From JACMRI01 sp043778625 (lineage in GTDB: Bacteria > Bacteroidota > Bacteroidia > UBA4408), in the NCBI GenBank assembly GCA_043778625.1, contig JAYWFU010000109.1, forward strand, positions 1-5,260: a DNA stretch of 5,260 bases. The letters run 5' to 3'. Both the position numbers and the translations under genes were made by a program. Below are positions 1 to 5,260 of this stretch, one piece after another. The stretch's first letter is position 1, and every line of letters starts with the position of its first letter. The notes below the pieces were generated by a model. It was not told where the DNA came from. It worked only from the letters and a program-made list of their open reading frames with translations, and did no database searches.

Positions 1-696
1 TCTAAGGTTAGCATCAAGCTCGGCTAATGCTTTAGTATCATTTTGTGGGCGGCGTAATACTCCTAGTTTTCTAGCTACATTACTGGAGTGTACGTCTAAC
101 GGGCAGGAGAGTTTGGCAGGGTTAATATTCCAAATACCAAAATCTACCCCTGTAGTATCTTTGCGGCATAACCATCTAAGCCACATATTTATTCGTTTGG
201 CTACGCTACCTTTGTTAGGGTCGGCTACATGTTTTTCGGTGCGTGGCGCATGAGGTATTTCAAAGAAAATTTTGTTAAACTGATGAATGGCTGGCTGTAA
301 CGAAGTTTCGGTTTGATGTGTATTAAATAGGGATTCTAACCCACCATGATTAGTATAAATATGGTGCAATGCTTTAATGAAAAATTTAAAATCTTCGCCG
401 TTAAACGTTCGGTGTACAAAGCTATCTAACGTTTTGAGTTGATTATTAGTGTGCGACATTACAAAATCGTAGGGCGAATCACCTAACAAATCCATCATAC
501 GATGGCCGTTTTTAGTAATTACTGTTCTATTACCCCACGCAATTGTAGCAGCCAAAAAACCCGAAATTTCTATGTCCTCTTTACTCGAATATCTGTGCGG
601 AATACTTATAGGATCTGGGGCTATAAAATTAGTAGTATTGTATTGTAGTACTTTGTAATCAAGAAAGTCTCGTAACTCGTTTTTTGGAATAACCAT
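1..696 (-). CDS. TIGR02757/DUF2400 family protein, 3' end cut off by window edge
   Basis: This frame is open from an ATG at 696 to the left edge, giving 232 residues without a stop. The codon just before the ATG is an in-frame TAA, so this is the first possible start. I recognise the family from its C-terminal signature: KRINMWLRW (167-175), GVDFGIW (183-189) and PLDVHSSNVARKLGVLRR (199-216). From memory, members are about 250-260 residues, so roughly 25 are missing here. The family has no established function that I know of. The LDVHS..VARKLG segment resembles the catalytic-Asp region of HhH-GPD DNA glycosylases, and Lys167 lies 34 residues before Asp201. A base-excision role is therefore possible but is inference. 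No signal peptide or membrane segment is visible, so it is probably cytoplasmic. It lies 12 bases after the 122-residue gene and is probably cotranscribed with it and uvrB. No Shine-Dalgarno sequence precedes it. Confidence 0.88.
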   Translation of the reverse strand, partial: MVIPKNELRDFLDYKVLQYNTTNFIAPDPISIPHRYSSKEDIEISGFLAATIAWGNRTVITKNGHRMMDLLGDSPYDFVMSHTNNQLKTLDSFVHRTFNGEDFKFFIKALHHIYTNHGGLESLFNTHQTETSLQPAIHQFNKIFFEIPHAPRTEKHVADPNKGSVAKRINMWLRWLCRKDTTGVDFGIWNINPAKLSCPLDVHSSNVARKLGVLRRPQNDTKALAELDANLR

Positions 697-708
697 TTAG
701 CACTACTA

Positions 709-1077
709 TTAATTAGCGTACTGTTGTAACCAAATTAAAGCTTTTTGTTTTGTTTTAAAACTACGTATAGGCGATTTTAATTGCGCTACTCTCGCAAAAA
801 TAGTTACCATTAATCGTTGCGAGTCCGAATTAGTAATAACAGCACTTGCCAGCGTATACTTGTTAAAGAACTTACTTTTAATTAAACCTTTAAATTCGTG
901 TTCAATTAGTACATCTTCTTTTGCAGTAATAACACACGGAAATATAGTATCATACTTCTTATTAAAACTACGCAGTTCATCAGCAATTTCAAAAAACTCT
1001 TTATAGCCTAACACATCAATACTTGTAGCATCTACATGTATTATTTTGTCGGAACGTAAAGTAAGTGTAATGGCCAT
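709..1077 (-). CDS. small STAS/SpoIIAA-like (DUF7793-type) protein
   Basis: This encodes 122 residues from an ATG at 1077; an in-frame TGA lies a few codons upstream. It has no signal peptide, membrane segment or catalytic motif and is probably cytosolic. The overall pattern matches small Bacteroidota proteins of the STAS/SpoIIAA-like type. An N-terminal strand pair (about 3-16) is followed by a helix (24-41) and a strand ending in a variable loop (44-55). Next come a helix, then an A-x-A-V-I-T-N-S strand (77-84) and an arginine-bearing helix (86-100). The protein ends in the typical P-x-x-x-F...A-x-x-W-L motif (Pro103, Phe107, Ala113, Trp116, Leu117). These proteins usually have no known ligand; a regulatory or protein-binding role is only a guess. 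It lies 65 bases after uvrB and 12 bases before the DUF2400 gene, so it is probably in the same operon. I am confident that it is a gene and only moderately sure of the fold. Confidence 0.72.
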   Translation of the reverse strand: MAITLTLRSDKIIHVDATSIDVLGYKEFFEIADELRSFNKKYDTIFPCVITAKEDVLIEHEFKGLIKSKFFNKYTLASAVITNSDSQRLMVTIFARVAQLKSPIRSFKTKQKALIWLQQYAN

Positions 1078-1101
1078 AATACAGTAGTTAAATCATTAGT
1101 A

Positions 1102-1133
1102 TAAAACTAAATTAATTTTTGTTGTAAAACAAG
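1102..1133 (-). promoter_or_regulatory. possible internal promoter after uvrB
   Basis: In the 65-base gap between uvrB and the 122-residue gene, the minus strand reads CTTG (1133-1130), a 20-base spacer, then TAGTTTTA (1109-1102). This is one base off the Bacteroidota pattern TTG-N19-21-TAnnTTTG. A transcript would start roughly 20 bases before the ATG at 1077, letting the two downstream genes be expressed without uvrB. The gap is AT-rich, so a chance match is quite possible. Confidence 0.3.
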
Positions 1134-1142
1134 TTTAATTGC

Positions 1143-3206
1143 TTACATTTTGTAATTTACTTCCATATCGTTTTGATACGATTTCAATTCATCTCGCAGT
1201 TTTGCGGCACCAATAAAATCCATCTCCTTAGCTGCTTTTTCCATAGCTTTTCGAGTAAGGTTTATTTTTTTGGTAAGTTGTTCCTTAGTCATGTATTCAA
1301 ATGCTGATTCAGCAGCCGTAACAAGCCTTTCGGCAGTTTCGTAGTATGGTTTTACCTTATCAGTTTTGGGTAAGCTACTAAGTGTGGTTTCGTCGTCGAG
1401 CTTACTAATTTCAATTTGCGTAAGTACAGGCAATGGTTTATGCAATGGTGTGGGTACTTTATCGTTATCAGTATTATACTTAATTTGTTTTTGGCGGCGT
1501 AGCTCAGTTTCGCTAATACAGGCTTGCATACTTTTAGTCATCTTATCCGCATAAAATATCACACGTCCGTTTACGTTACGTGCCGCACGCCCCACGGTTT
1601 GTGTAAGCGAGCGATTATTGCGCAAAAAGCCCTCCTTATCAGCATCTAATATAGCCACTAACGATACTTCGGGCAAGTCTAACCCTTCGCGCAATAAGTT
1701 TACGCCAATAAGCACGTCAAACAAGCCTTTGCGCAGGTCGCCCAATATTTCTACACGTTCCAAAGTATCTACCTCGCTGTGTATATAGCGGCAGCGTACG
1801 TCCATTTTTATTAAATATTTACACAGTTCTTCGGCCATACGTTTGGTAAGCGTGGTTACTAGCACACGTTCGTCGGCTTTGGCACGCAGTTGTATTTCGT
1901 GTAACAAATCATCTACCTGATTGGCCGATGGTCGCACCTCTATCACAGGGTCTAATAATCCTGTGGGGCGTATAATTTGTTCAATAATTTCGCCTCCAGT
2001 TTGCCCTAGTTCGTAGTCAGCAGGGGTGGCACTAACGTATATAGTTTGGCCAAGCATGCTTCTAAATTCTTCAAATTTCAACGGTCTATTGTCAAGGGCA
2101 GACGGTAATCTAAAGCCATAATCTACCAAGTTAATTTTGCGCGAACGGTCGCCACCAAACATGGCACCTATTTGTGGTACCGATACATGGCTTTCGTCAA
2201 TTACCATCAAAAAATCCTTAGGAAAATAATCTAACAAACAAAACGGACGAGCACCAGTTTTGCGTTTATCAAAGTAGCGCGAATAATTTTCGACTCCACT
2301 ACAATACCCCAGCTCCCGCATCATTTCAAGGTCGTAGGTTACACGGTCTTCTAATCGTTTGGCTTCCAACGGTTTGCCTTGTTCGTTAAAAAACTCCACT
2401 TGGCGCATCATATCATCTTGTATTTGAATAATGGCTTCCTGCATGCGCTCTTTAGTAGTCATAAACAGGCTGGCTGGGTTTATTACCGCACCTTCCATAC
2501 TTTCGAGGGTACGCCCAGTAGCAGGGTCAAACATTTCAATATCTTCTATTTCGTCGCCAAAAAAATAAATACGGTACGCATAGCCATCAGCCACCAAGTA
2601 CACATCTACCGTATCGCCTTTTACTCTAAAATTACCTCGTTTAAATTCGGCTTCGGTACGGCTGTACAGCGCTTGTACTAGTTGGTGCAAAAATATATTA
2701 CGGTTAAGTATCTGCCCTTTTTTTAAAGTAATAACGTTGGCATAAAAATCCTCAGGGTTACCCATACCATAAATACACGATACGCTCGATACCACAATAA
2801 TGTCGCGCCTTCCGCTCATAAGTGTGCTGGTGGTACTCAAGCGCATTTGCTCCAACTCTTCGTTTATGGCAAGGTCTTTTTCAATGTAAGTATTGGTAGT
2901 AGGTATAAATGCTTCGGGCTGATAGTAGTCGTAGTATGATACAAAATATTCTACCCTATTGTTAGGAAAAAATTGCTTAAACTCGCTGTATAACTGCGAT
3001 GCAAGTGTTTTGTTATGGCTTAATATTAATGTTGGACGCCCAGTTTGTTGTATAACATTGGCCACTGTAAACGTTTTTCCTGAGCCTGTAACCCCTAATA
3101 ACACTTGGCTTTCGGTGCCGCTATTAACACCTGTAACTAATTGTTGTATGGCTTGTGGTTGGTCGCCAGTGGGTTTAAAATTAGAGTGTAAGTCAAAAGT
3201 ATGCAT
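1143..3206 (-). CDS. uvrB: UvrABC system protein B (excinuclease ABC subunit B)
   Basis: UvrB is the ATP-driven damage-verifying helicase of nucleotide excision repair. It is loaded by UvrA and then recruits UvrC for dual incision. The 687-residue protein is full length for the family and shows every expected element in order. These are the FKPTGDQPQAI motif (10-20), Walker A GVTGSGKT (38-45), and the beta-hairpin region YYDYYQPEAFIP (91-102) that clamps the DNA strand. They continue with the DESH box (337-340), SATP (392-395), NLLREGLDLPE (503-513) and motif VI QTVGRAARN (536-544). A C-terminal UVR domain (about 641-677) binds UvrC and UvrA. The ATG at 3206 follows an in-frame TAG nine bases upstream. 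No Shine-Dalgarno sequence is seen, as is usual in this phylum. It is the first gene of the leftward operon. I see no LexA-type operator, and no disrupted motif or frameshift. Confidence 0.98.
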   Translation of the reverse strand: MHTFDLHSNFKPTGDQPQAIQQLVTGVNSGTESQVLLGVTGSGKTFTVANVIQQTGRPTLILSHNKTLASQLYSEFKQFFPNNRVEYFVSYYDYYQPEAFIPTTNTYIEKDLAINEELEQMRLSTTSTLMSGRRDIIVVSSVSCIYGMGNPEDFYANVITLKKGQILNRNIFLHQLVQALYSRTEAEFKRGNFRVKGDTVDVYLVADGYAYRIYFFGDEIEDIEMFDPATGRTLESMEGAVINPASLFMTTKERMQEAIIQIQDDMMRQVEFFNEQGKPLEAKRLEDRVTYDLEMMRELGYCSGVENYSRYFDKRKTGARPFCLLDYFPKDFLMVIDESHVSVPQIGAMFGGDRSRKINLVDYGFRLPSALDNRPLKFEEFRSMLGQTIYVSATPADYELGQTGGEIIEQIIRPTGLLDPVIEVRPSANQVDDLLHEIQLRAKADERVLVTTLTKRMAEELCKYLIKMDVRCRYIHSEVDTLERVEILGDLRKGLFDVLIGVNLLREGLDLPEVSLVAILDADKEGFLRNNRSLTQTVGRAARNVNGRVIFYADKMTKSMQACISETELRRQKQIKYNTDNDKVPTPLHKPLPVLTQIEISKLDDETTLSSLPKTDKVKPYYETAERLVTAAESAFEYMTKEQLTKKINLTRKAMEKAAKEMDFIGAAKLRDELKSYQNDMEVNYKM

Positions 3207-3232
3207 GGTAGTCTATGTTATTTATTGTACTG

Positions 3233-3240
3233 CAAAAATA
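3233..3240 (-). promoter_or_regulatory. -7 element of a likely uvrB promoter
   Basis: The minus strand reads TATTTTTG, an exact match to the Bacteroidota -7 consensus TAnnTTTG. It would start transcription about 20 bases before the uvrB ATG, a normal leader length. No TTTG or TTG is found at the expected distance upstream, so the -33 half is weak or absent. Confidence 0.45.
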
Positions 3241-3253
3241 CTTTTTATTACAT

Positions 3254-3261
3254 TAGTTTTG
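3254..3261 (+). promoter_or_regulatory. -7 element of a likely promoter for the OmpA-like gene
   Basis: The plus strand reads TAGTTTTG, an exact TAnnTTTG match. It lies back to back with the uvrB -7 element, 13 bases away, with no good -33 partner. Initiation some 5-7 bases downstream would fall at or next to the ATG at 3267. The message would therefore be nearly leaderless for that start, or carry a leader of about 96 bases for the ATG at 3363. Confidence 0.42.
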
Positions 3262-3266
3262 TGGGT

Positions 3267-3362
3267 ATGAAAAAAATACTTTTTTTATTATTAGCTTGTA
3301 ATTTATGTGCGCAAGCGCAAACTATTGATTCGTTATGGCGGGTGTGTAAAACGATTAGATTT
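3267..3362 (+). other. in-frame second signal-peptide segment (relic or N-terminal extension)
   Basis: From the ATG at 3267 these 32 codons read as a complete signal peptide, MKKILFLLLACNLCAQAQ, followed by TIDSLWRVCKT. They run in frame, with no stop, into the OmpA-like gene's own start at 3363. The TIDSL..V.KT start resembles the mature N-terminus of Bacteroidota periplasmic TPR proteins and TPR sensor kinases. I therefore suspect the 5' stub of another secreted-protein gene joined to the OmpA gene. It could instead be a genuine N-terminal extension translated from the near-leaderless start. The open frame even continues upstream to an ATG at 3201. That start overlaps the uvrB start and lies upstream of the likely promoter, so it is unlikely to be used. 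Confidence 0.5.
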
Positions 3363-4499
3363 ATGCGTTATGTTTTACTCACAATAGTATATAGCTTAAT
3401 GAGCCTTGTTATTATTGCTCAAAATTTGGTAGTGGATAGTAGTTTTAACTACTTTCCGAAAAGTAAAATAATACCAAACATGCCTTATCAAATTGAGAAT
3501 GAAATTAATTATTGGAAAAAAGGAGGGAGTTTTGAAAATACTCCTGATTTCTACAAGTATTTAAATTTAAAAAATGTTACTAGCAGCTATGGAGATACAT
3601 TATTACCGAAAACAGGCTTGTCTTATGTGTTTTTAGGTTTCAGAGAACAAGGGTTTGGGGAGTGCATAGAAACTGAATTAACTTCTGCTTTTAAAGCCAA
3701 AGAGTATTACAAAATAAGTTTTTATGTTTCACGTTCGCGCCATTCTTATGTACGTTATGTAAAAACAATTCCTGTAGCTTTTATGCCTAAAAAGTATAGA
3801 ACAAAGCAAATAATGCACACGTTACAGTTAACTAATCTAGACGATAGTTTAGCATTGATGAAAAGAGGCGTTTGGGTATATTGCTCGCAAGTGTATAAAG
3901 CTAAAGGAGGTGAAAAATGGTTAATGTTAGGCTCTCCCAAAAAAAATTATTACAATAATACTAGACTTTTCAAAGAACAATTAGTACAAAAAAAATGGTG
4001 GAAAAAAGAAAAGTATAAAGAGCCTAGTTCGGATAGAGCTGCTTGTTACTACATTGACGATGTAAGTGTAATTTTGGTAGATAGTTTGGGTAATGCTATA
4101 ACTCAATATAGTGCGGTTACTAGCAATACTAGCGTTATTGAGTTTAATACATTAAGCACCAACACTACTTATAGATTAGGGAAATTACTTTTTAAAGTTA
4201 AGAGTAGTGTTATAGATACTATTTCATACACTGAGCTTACCTTGTTAGTAGGTTACTTGCAAGCACATAGTAGCTTAACTATTGCTATAAGTGGGCATAC
4301 TGATGATGTTGGCAAGGAAGAAAGTAACCAATTATTAAGTACAGCACGAGCGCAAGCGGTGGCTAATTACTTAATACAGCACGGCATATTAGCTACACGT
4401 ATTAGTTGTAAGGGCTACGGTAGCAGCCAACCTTTGCAGAGCAACACTACTGACGAGGGTAGAGCCCAAAACCGAAGAGTAGAATTTATTATTAAATAA
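3363..4499 (+). CDS. exported OmpA-family C-terminal domain protein
   Basis: Taken from the ATG at 3363 the product is 378 residues; an ATG at 3267 in the same frame would give 410. I chose 3363 because a full signal peptide starts there: Arg2, a hydrophobic core at 4-18, and likely cleavage after Ala19 before NLVVDSSF. The middle, about 20-240, resembles the N-terminal domain common in Bacteroidota OmpA proteins. It carries TPDFY, a late KGGEKWLMLG strand and YYIDDVSV (229-236), suggesting a jelly-roll-like, possibly carbohydrate-binding fold. Residues 270-378 form an OmpA peptidoglycan-binding domain: GHTDDVG (311-317), LSTARAQAV (325-333), KGYGSSQP (350-357) and GRAQNRRVEF (366-375). Asp314 and Arg329 have the 15-residue spacing of the known diaminopimelate-binding pair. 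The protein probably sits in the periplasm or outer membrane, anchored to peptidoglycan. Its specific role and ligand are unknown. It is divergent from uvrB and appears monocistronic. Confidence 0.9.
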   Translation: MRYVLLTIVYSLMSLVIIAQNLVVDSSFNYFPKSKIIPNMPYQIENEINYWKKGGSFENTPDFYKYLNLKNVTSSYGDTLLPKTGLSYVFLGFREQGFGECIETELTSAFKAKEYYKISFYVSRSRHSYVRYVKTIPVAFMPKKYRTKQIMHTLQLTNLDDSLALMKRGVWVYCSQVYKAKGGEKWLMLGSPKKNYYNNTRLFKEQLVQKKWWKKEKYKEPSSDRAACYYIDDVSVILVDSLGNAITQYSAVTSNTSVIEFNTLSTNTTYRLGKLLFKVKSSVIDTISYTELTLLVGYLQAHSSLTIAISGHTDDVGKEESNQLLSTARAQAVANYLIQHGILATRISCKGYGSSQPLQSNTTDEGRAQNRRVEFIIK

Positions 4500-4522
4500 A
4501 TACTTCCGTTATTTCCGCTCAA

Positions 4523-4597
4523 CTATTCCCATCTCGCTATTCCCCTCCTTTTTTAGGAGGGGTGCCCTTTAGGGCGGGGTAGTTTTTAATCCCGCCC
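4523..4597. repeat. GC-rich nested palindrome, REP-like element or terminator
   Basis: This GC-rich island starts 24 bases after the OmpA-like gene in otherwise AT-rich DNA. It contains three inverted repeats. CCCCTCCT/AGGAGGGG (4542-4549 with 4555-4562) has a five-T loop. GCCC/GGGC (4564-4567 with 4572-4575) follows. GGGCGGG/CCCGCCC (4572-4578 with 4591-4597) uses the same GGGC and so competes with the second hairpin. The octamer CTATTCCC is also repeated directly at 4523 and 4537. Similar CCCCTCC...GGAGGGGTGCCC...GGGCGGGGT strings recur between genes in many Bacteroidota, as I recall. No U-tract follows either strong stem, so it is not a classic intrinsic terminator, though it may still block transcription of the gene before it. 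Confidence 0.65.
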
Positions 4598-4834
4598 ACT
4601 AGCCTTTATTTCATTATGTACCTTTCGTTTCATATTAGTTTAACTGTTTTTAAACCTCTTATTCAAGAGTTAGCAATTTGGAGTTAATGAAATAGCCATT
4701 ATAAAGTCAGTTAGTATTAGCTATTAATTTTTCACATTTCGGTTTTATTAGTTGTTAATAACGTTCGCAAATGGATATTTAACCGTATAGTAATCAATAG
4801 CTTAGTTACATTTTAATAATTATTTAGTAAATAT
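4598..4834. other. AT-rich intergenic stretch without a supported feature
   Basis: I see no credible gene here. The longest ATG-started frame I noticed is 23 codons (from 4616), with no homology I recognise. A five-base-pair CTCTT/AAGAG hairpin (4656-4669) is too weak to name. The stretch could hold upstream elements for the rRNA-type promoters to its right, but no specific motif stands out. Confidence 0.5.
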
Positions 4835-4882
4835 ATTAGGAAGTTAGTGATTAATTACGACATTTGTACTCCCAACAACGAG
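4835..4882 (+). promoter_or_regulatory. degenerate first copy of the tandem rRNA-type promoter
   Basis: GACATTTG (4859-4866) and the following TACTCCCAACAACGAG align with the -7 element and start region of the two copies downstream. CATTTG, ACTC and AACGAG are shared. At the position matching their TTTG -33 element this copy has ATTA (4835-4838), so the promoter may be weak or dead. Confidence 0.45.
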
Positions 4883-4910
4883 GTAGTATTAGTGAAGTAA
4901 GGGTTGGTAA

Positions 4911-4924
4911 GTTCCTTGAGAAAG
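4911..4924 (+). promoter_or_regulatory. boxA-like motif, copy 1
   Basis: GTTCCTTGAGAAAG differs by one base from the GTTCTTTGA in the leader near the right edge. It lies about 45 bases after the first promoter copy. BoxA is the RNA site through which Nus factors protect rRNA transcription from termination. Assignment rests on similarity and position only. Confidence 0.35.
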
Positions 4925-4949
4925 TGTTAGATTAATTATTTTAAAAATA

Positions 4950-5013
4950 GTCAAAATTAAATTTGGTTAATTAAAAAATAGTTTGTTCATTTGCACTCTC
5001 AAAATAACGAGTA
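4950..5013 (+). promoter_or_regulatory. tandem rRNA-type promoter, copy 2 (64-base direct repeat)
   Basis: TTTG (4962-4965), a 20-base AT-rich spacer and TTCATTTG (4986-4993) fit the Bacteroidota promoter pattern apart from one base in the -7 element. The start would fall in the conserved CACTCTC. The whole 64 bases recur at 5056-5119, differing by only two single-base indels that cancel in length. Both promoter elements and the initially transcribed sequence up to CGAGTA are therefore conserved together. Confidence 0.72.
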
Positions 5014-5014
5014 G

Positions 5015-5022
5015 GTTCTTTG
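5015..5022 (+). promoter_or_regulatory. boxA-like motif, copy 2
   Basis: GTTCTTTG is identical to the core of the boxA-like motif at 5167-5175. It lies just after the conserved start region of promoter copy 2, in the only segment absent after copy 3. Its position suggests an early antitermination site on transcripts from this promoter. Confidence 0.35.
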
Positions 5023-5055
5023 TTAGTGTGTGTAAAAAATGATTATTAAAAATAA

Positions 5056-5119
5056 GTCAAAATAAATTTGGTTAATTAAAAAATAGTTTGTTCATTTGCA
5101 CTCTCAAAAATAACGAGTA
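5056..5119 (+). promoter_or_regulatory. tandem rRNA-type promoter, copy 3 (64-base direct repeat)
   Basis: This is the near-identical second member of the direct repeat. TTTG (5067-5070), a 20-base spacer and TTCATTTG (5091-5098) are followed by CACTCTC and AACGAGTA. Its offset from copy 2 is 105-106 bases. GATTATTAAAAA occurs before this copy (5041) and again after it (5122), marking the ends of the duplicated unit. Copy 3 is closest to the presumed 16S gene and should yield the shortest leader. Confidence 0.72.
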
Positions 5120-5166
5120 AAGATTATTAAAAAGGCGAAAGCTAATTTATATATAGAGTAATTTAA

Positions 5167-5175
5167 GTTCTTTGA
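5167..5175 (+). promoter_or_regulatory. boxA-like antitermination motif of the leader, copy 3
   Basis: GTTCTTTGA followed by AAAATATTG resembles bacterial rRNA boxA (GCTCTTTAA type in Escherichia coli). It lies about 70 bases after promoter copy 3 and ahead of a hairpin. It would recruit NusB/NusE to the nascent transcript and may take part in 16S maturation. Confidence 0.5.
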
Positions 5176-5213
5176 AAATATTGAAGCAAGCAAAAACAAT
5201 AAGTGATGCTAAA

Positions 5214-5235
5214 GTTGAGTGATAAGTAGCTCAAC
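5214..5235 (+). other. leader hairpin (boxB-like or processing stem)
   Basis: GTTGAG (5214-5219) pairs perfectly with CTCAAC (5230-5235) across a ten-base loop. It lies about 40 bases after the boxA-like motif. It could be a boxB-like hairpin or part of a leader structure used in rRNA processing. The partner strand of any long 16S stem would lie beyond the window. Confidence 0.45.
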
Positions 5236-5260
5236 GATATTTAGTTTAACTTTATCCAAA

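Larger units (their letters stand above)
5120..5260 (+). other. presumed 16S rRNA leader, gene itself outside the window
   Basis: No open frame is present. The stretch follows strong promoters and contains a boxA-like motif and a hairpin, which is the layout of a Bacteroidota rrn leader. The AGTTCTTTGAAAATATTG string is like sequences I recall just ahead of 16S genes in this phylum. The conserved 16S start (AGAGTTTGATC type) is not reached by position 5260, so the rRNA assignment is an inference. Confidence 0.6.

Noticed and set aside
2379..2681. Plus-strand open frame of 100 codons opposite uvrB; similar frames at 1366-1554 and 2959-3270.
   Set aside because: They lie antisense to well-conserved UvrB motifs and have no recognisable domain. 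They are shadows of uvrB codon structure.
3201..3266. Extending the OmpA-like protein to the ATG at 3201.
   Set aside because: This would overlap the uvrB start codon and lie upstream of the -7 element at 3254. The extra 22 residues do not form a better signal peptide.
3755..3940. Minus-strand 61-codon frame inside the OmpA-like gene.
   Set aside because: It is antisense to a clear coding region, has no recognisable features and no upstream promoter pattern.
3905..3957. A strong Shine-Dalgarno-like AGGAGGTG followed five bases later by ATG inside the OmpA-like gene.
   Set aside because: The ATG is out of frame and its frame stops after 13 codons. The bases encode the conserved KGGEK motif of this domain family, and the other genes here do not use Shine-Dalgarno sequences.
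4656..4669. CTCTT/AAGAG hairpin in the intergenic stretch.
   Set aside because: It has only five base pairs, no U-tract and no neighbouring gene end, so no function can be supported.
4731..4773. A possible fourth, heavily decayed promoter copy (CACATTTC followed by AATAACG).
   Set aside because: Only short AT-rich matches are shared, with no TTTG and no ACTC...CGAG, so it is within chance for this composition.
4600..5260. Search for tRNA genes, CRISPR repeats or a replication origin in the gene-free right end.
   Set aside because: No cloverleaf, no regularly spaced repeats with unique spacers and no DnaA-box cluster was seen. The only repeats are the promoter modules.

Overview
The window looks like chromosomal DNA from a member of the Bacteroidota. 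It is AT-rich and its genes lack Shine-Dalgarno sequences. Several spacers hold the Bacteroidota sigma-type promoter pattern (TTTG or TTG, about 20 bases, then TAnnTTTG). Two protein families typical of the phylum are present: a TIGR02757/DUF2400 protein and an OmpA-tailed protein with an N-terminal IDDVSV-type domain.

Layout. Positions 1-3206 hold three minus-strand genes read leftwards: uvrB, a 122-residue STAS/SpoIIAA-like protein, and a TIGR02757/DUF2400 protein whose C-terminal end runs off the left edge. The gaps are 65 and 12 bases, so this is probably one operon, with a possible weak internal promoter after uvrB. A spacer of about 60 bases (3207-3266) carries back-to-back -7 elements. 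To its right a plus-strand gene encodes an exported OmpA-like cell-envelope protein (3363-4499). An in-frame extension upstream of it (3267-3362) reads as the signal peptide and first residues of a different secreted protein.

Positions 4500-5260 hold no protein gene. They start with a GC-rich nested palindrome resembling the REP-like repeats of Bacteroidota. About 260 bases of AT-rich DNA with no clear feature follow. Then come three related promoter modules, two of them nearly identical 64-base direct repeats at a 106-base offset. Each is followed by a boxA-like GTTCYTTG motif, and a small hairpin lies near the right edge. This looks like the control region and leader of an rRNA operon whose 16S gene would begin just outside the window. 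The 16S gene itself is not present, so this assignment is inferred.

Function. UvrB is the damage-verification helicase of nucleotide excision repair. The DUF2400 protein has a Lys/Asp arrangement reminiscent of helix-hairpin-helix DNA glycosylases, so the leftward operon may be a DNA-repair unit; this is a hypothesis. The OmpA-like protein and the rRNA control region have no evident functional link to it. I see no CRISPR array, transposase, tRNA or defence system. The least explained items are the triplicated promoter/boxA control region, the double signal peptide of the OmpA-like gene and the glycosylase-like signature.
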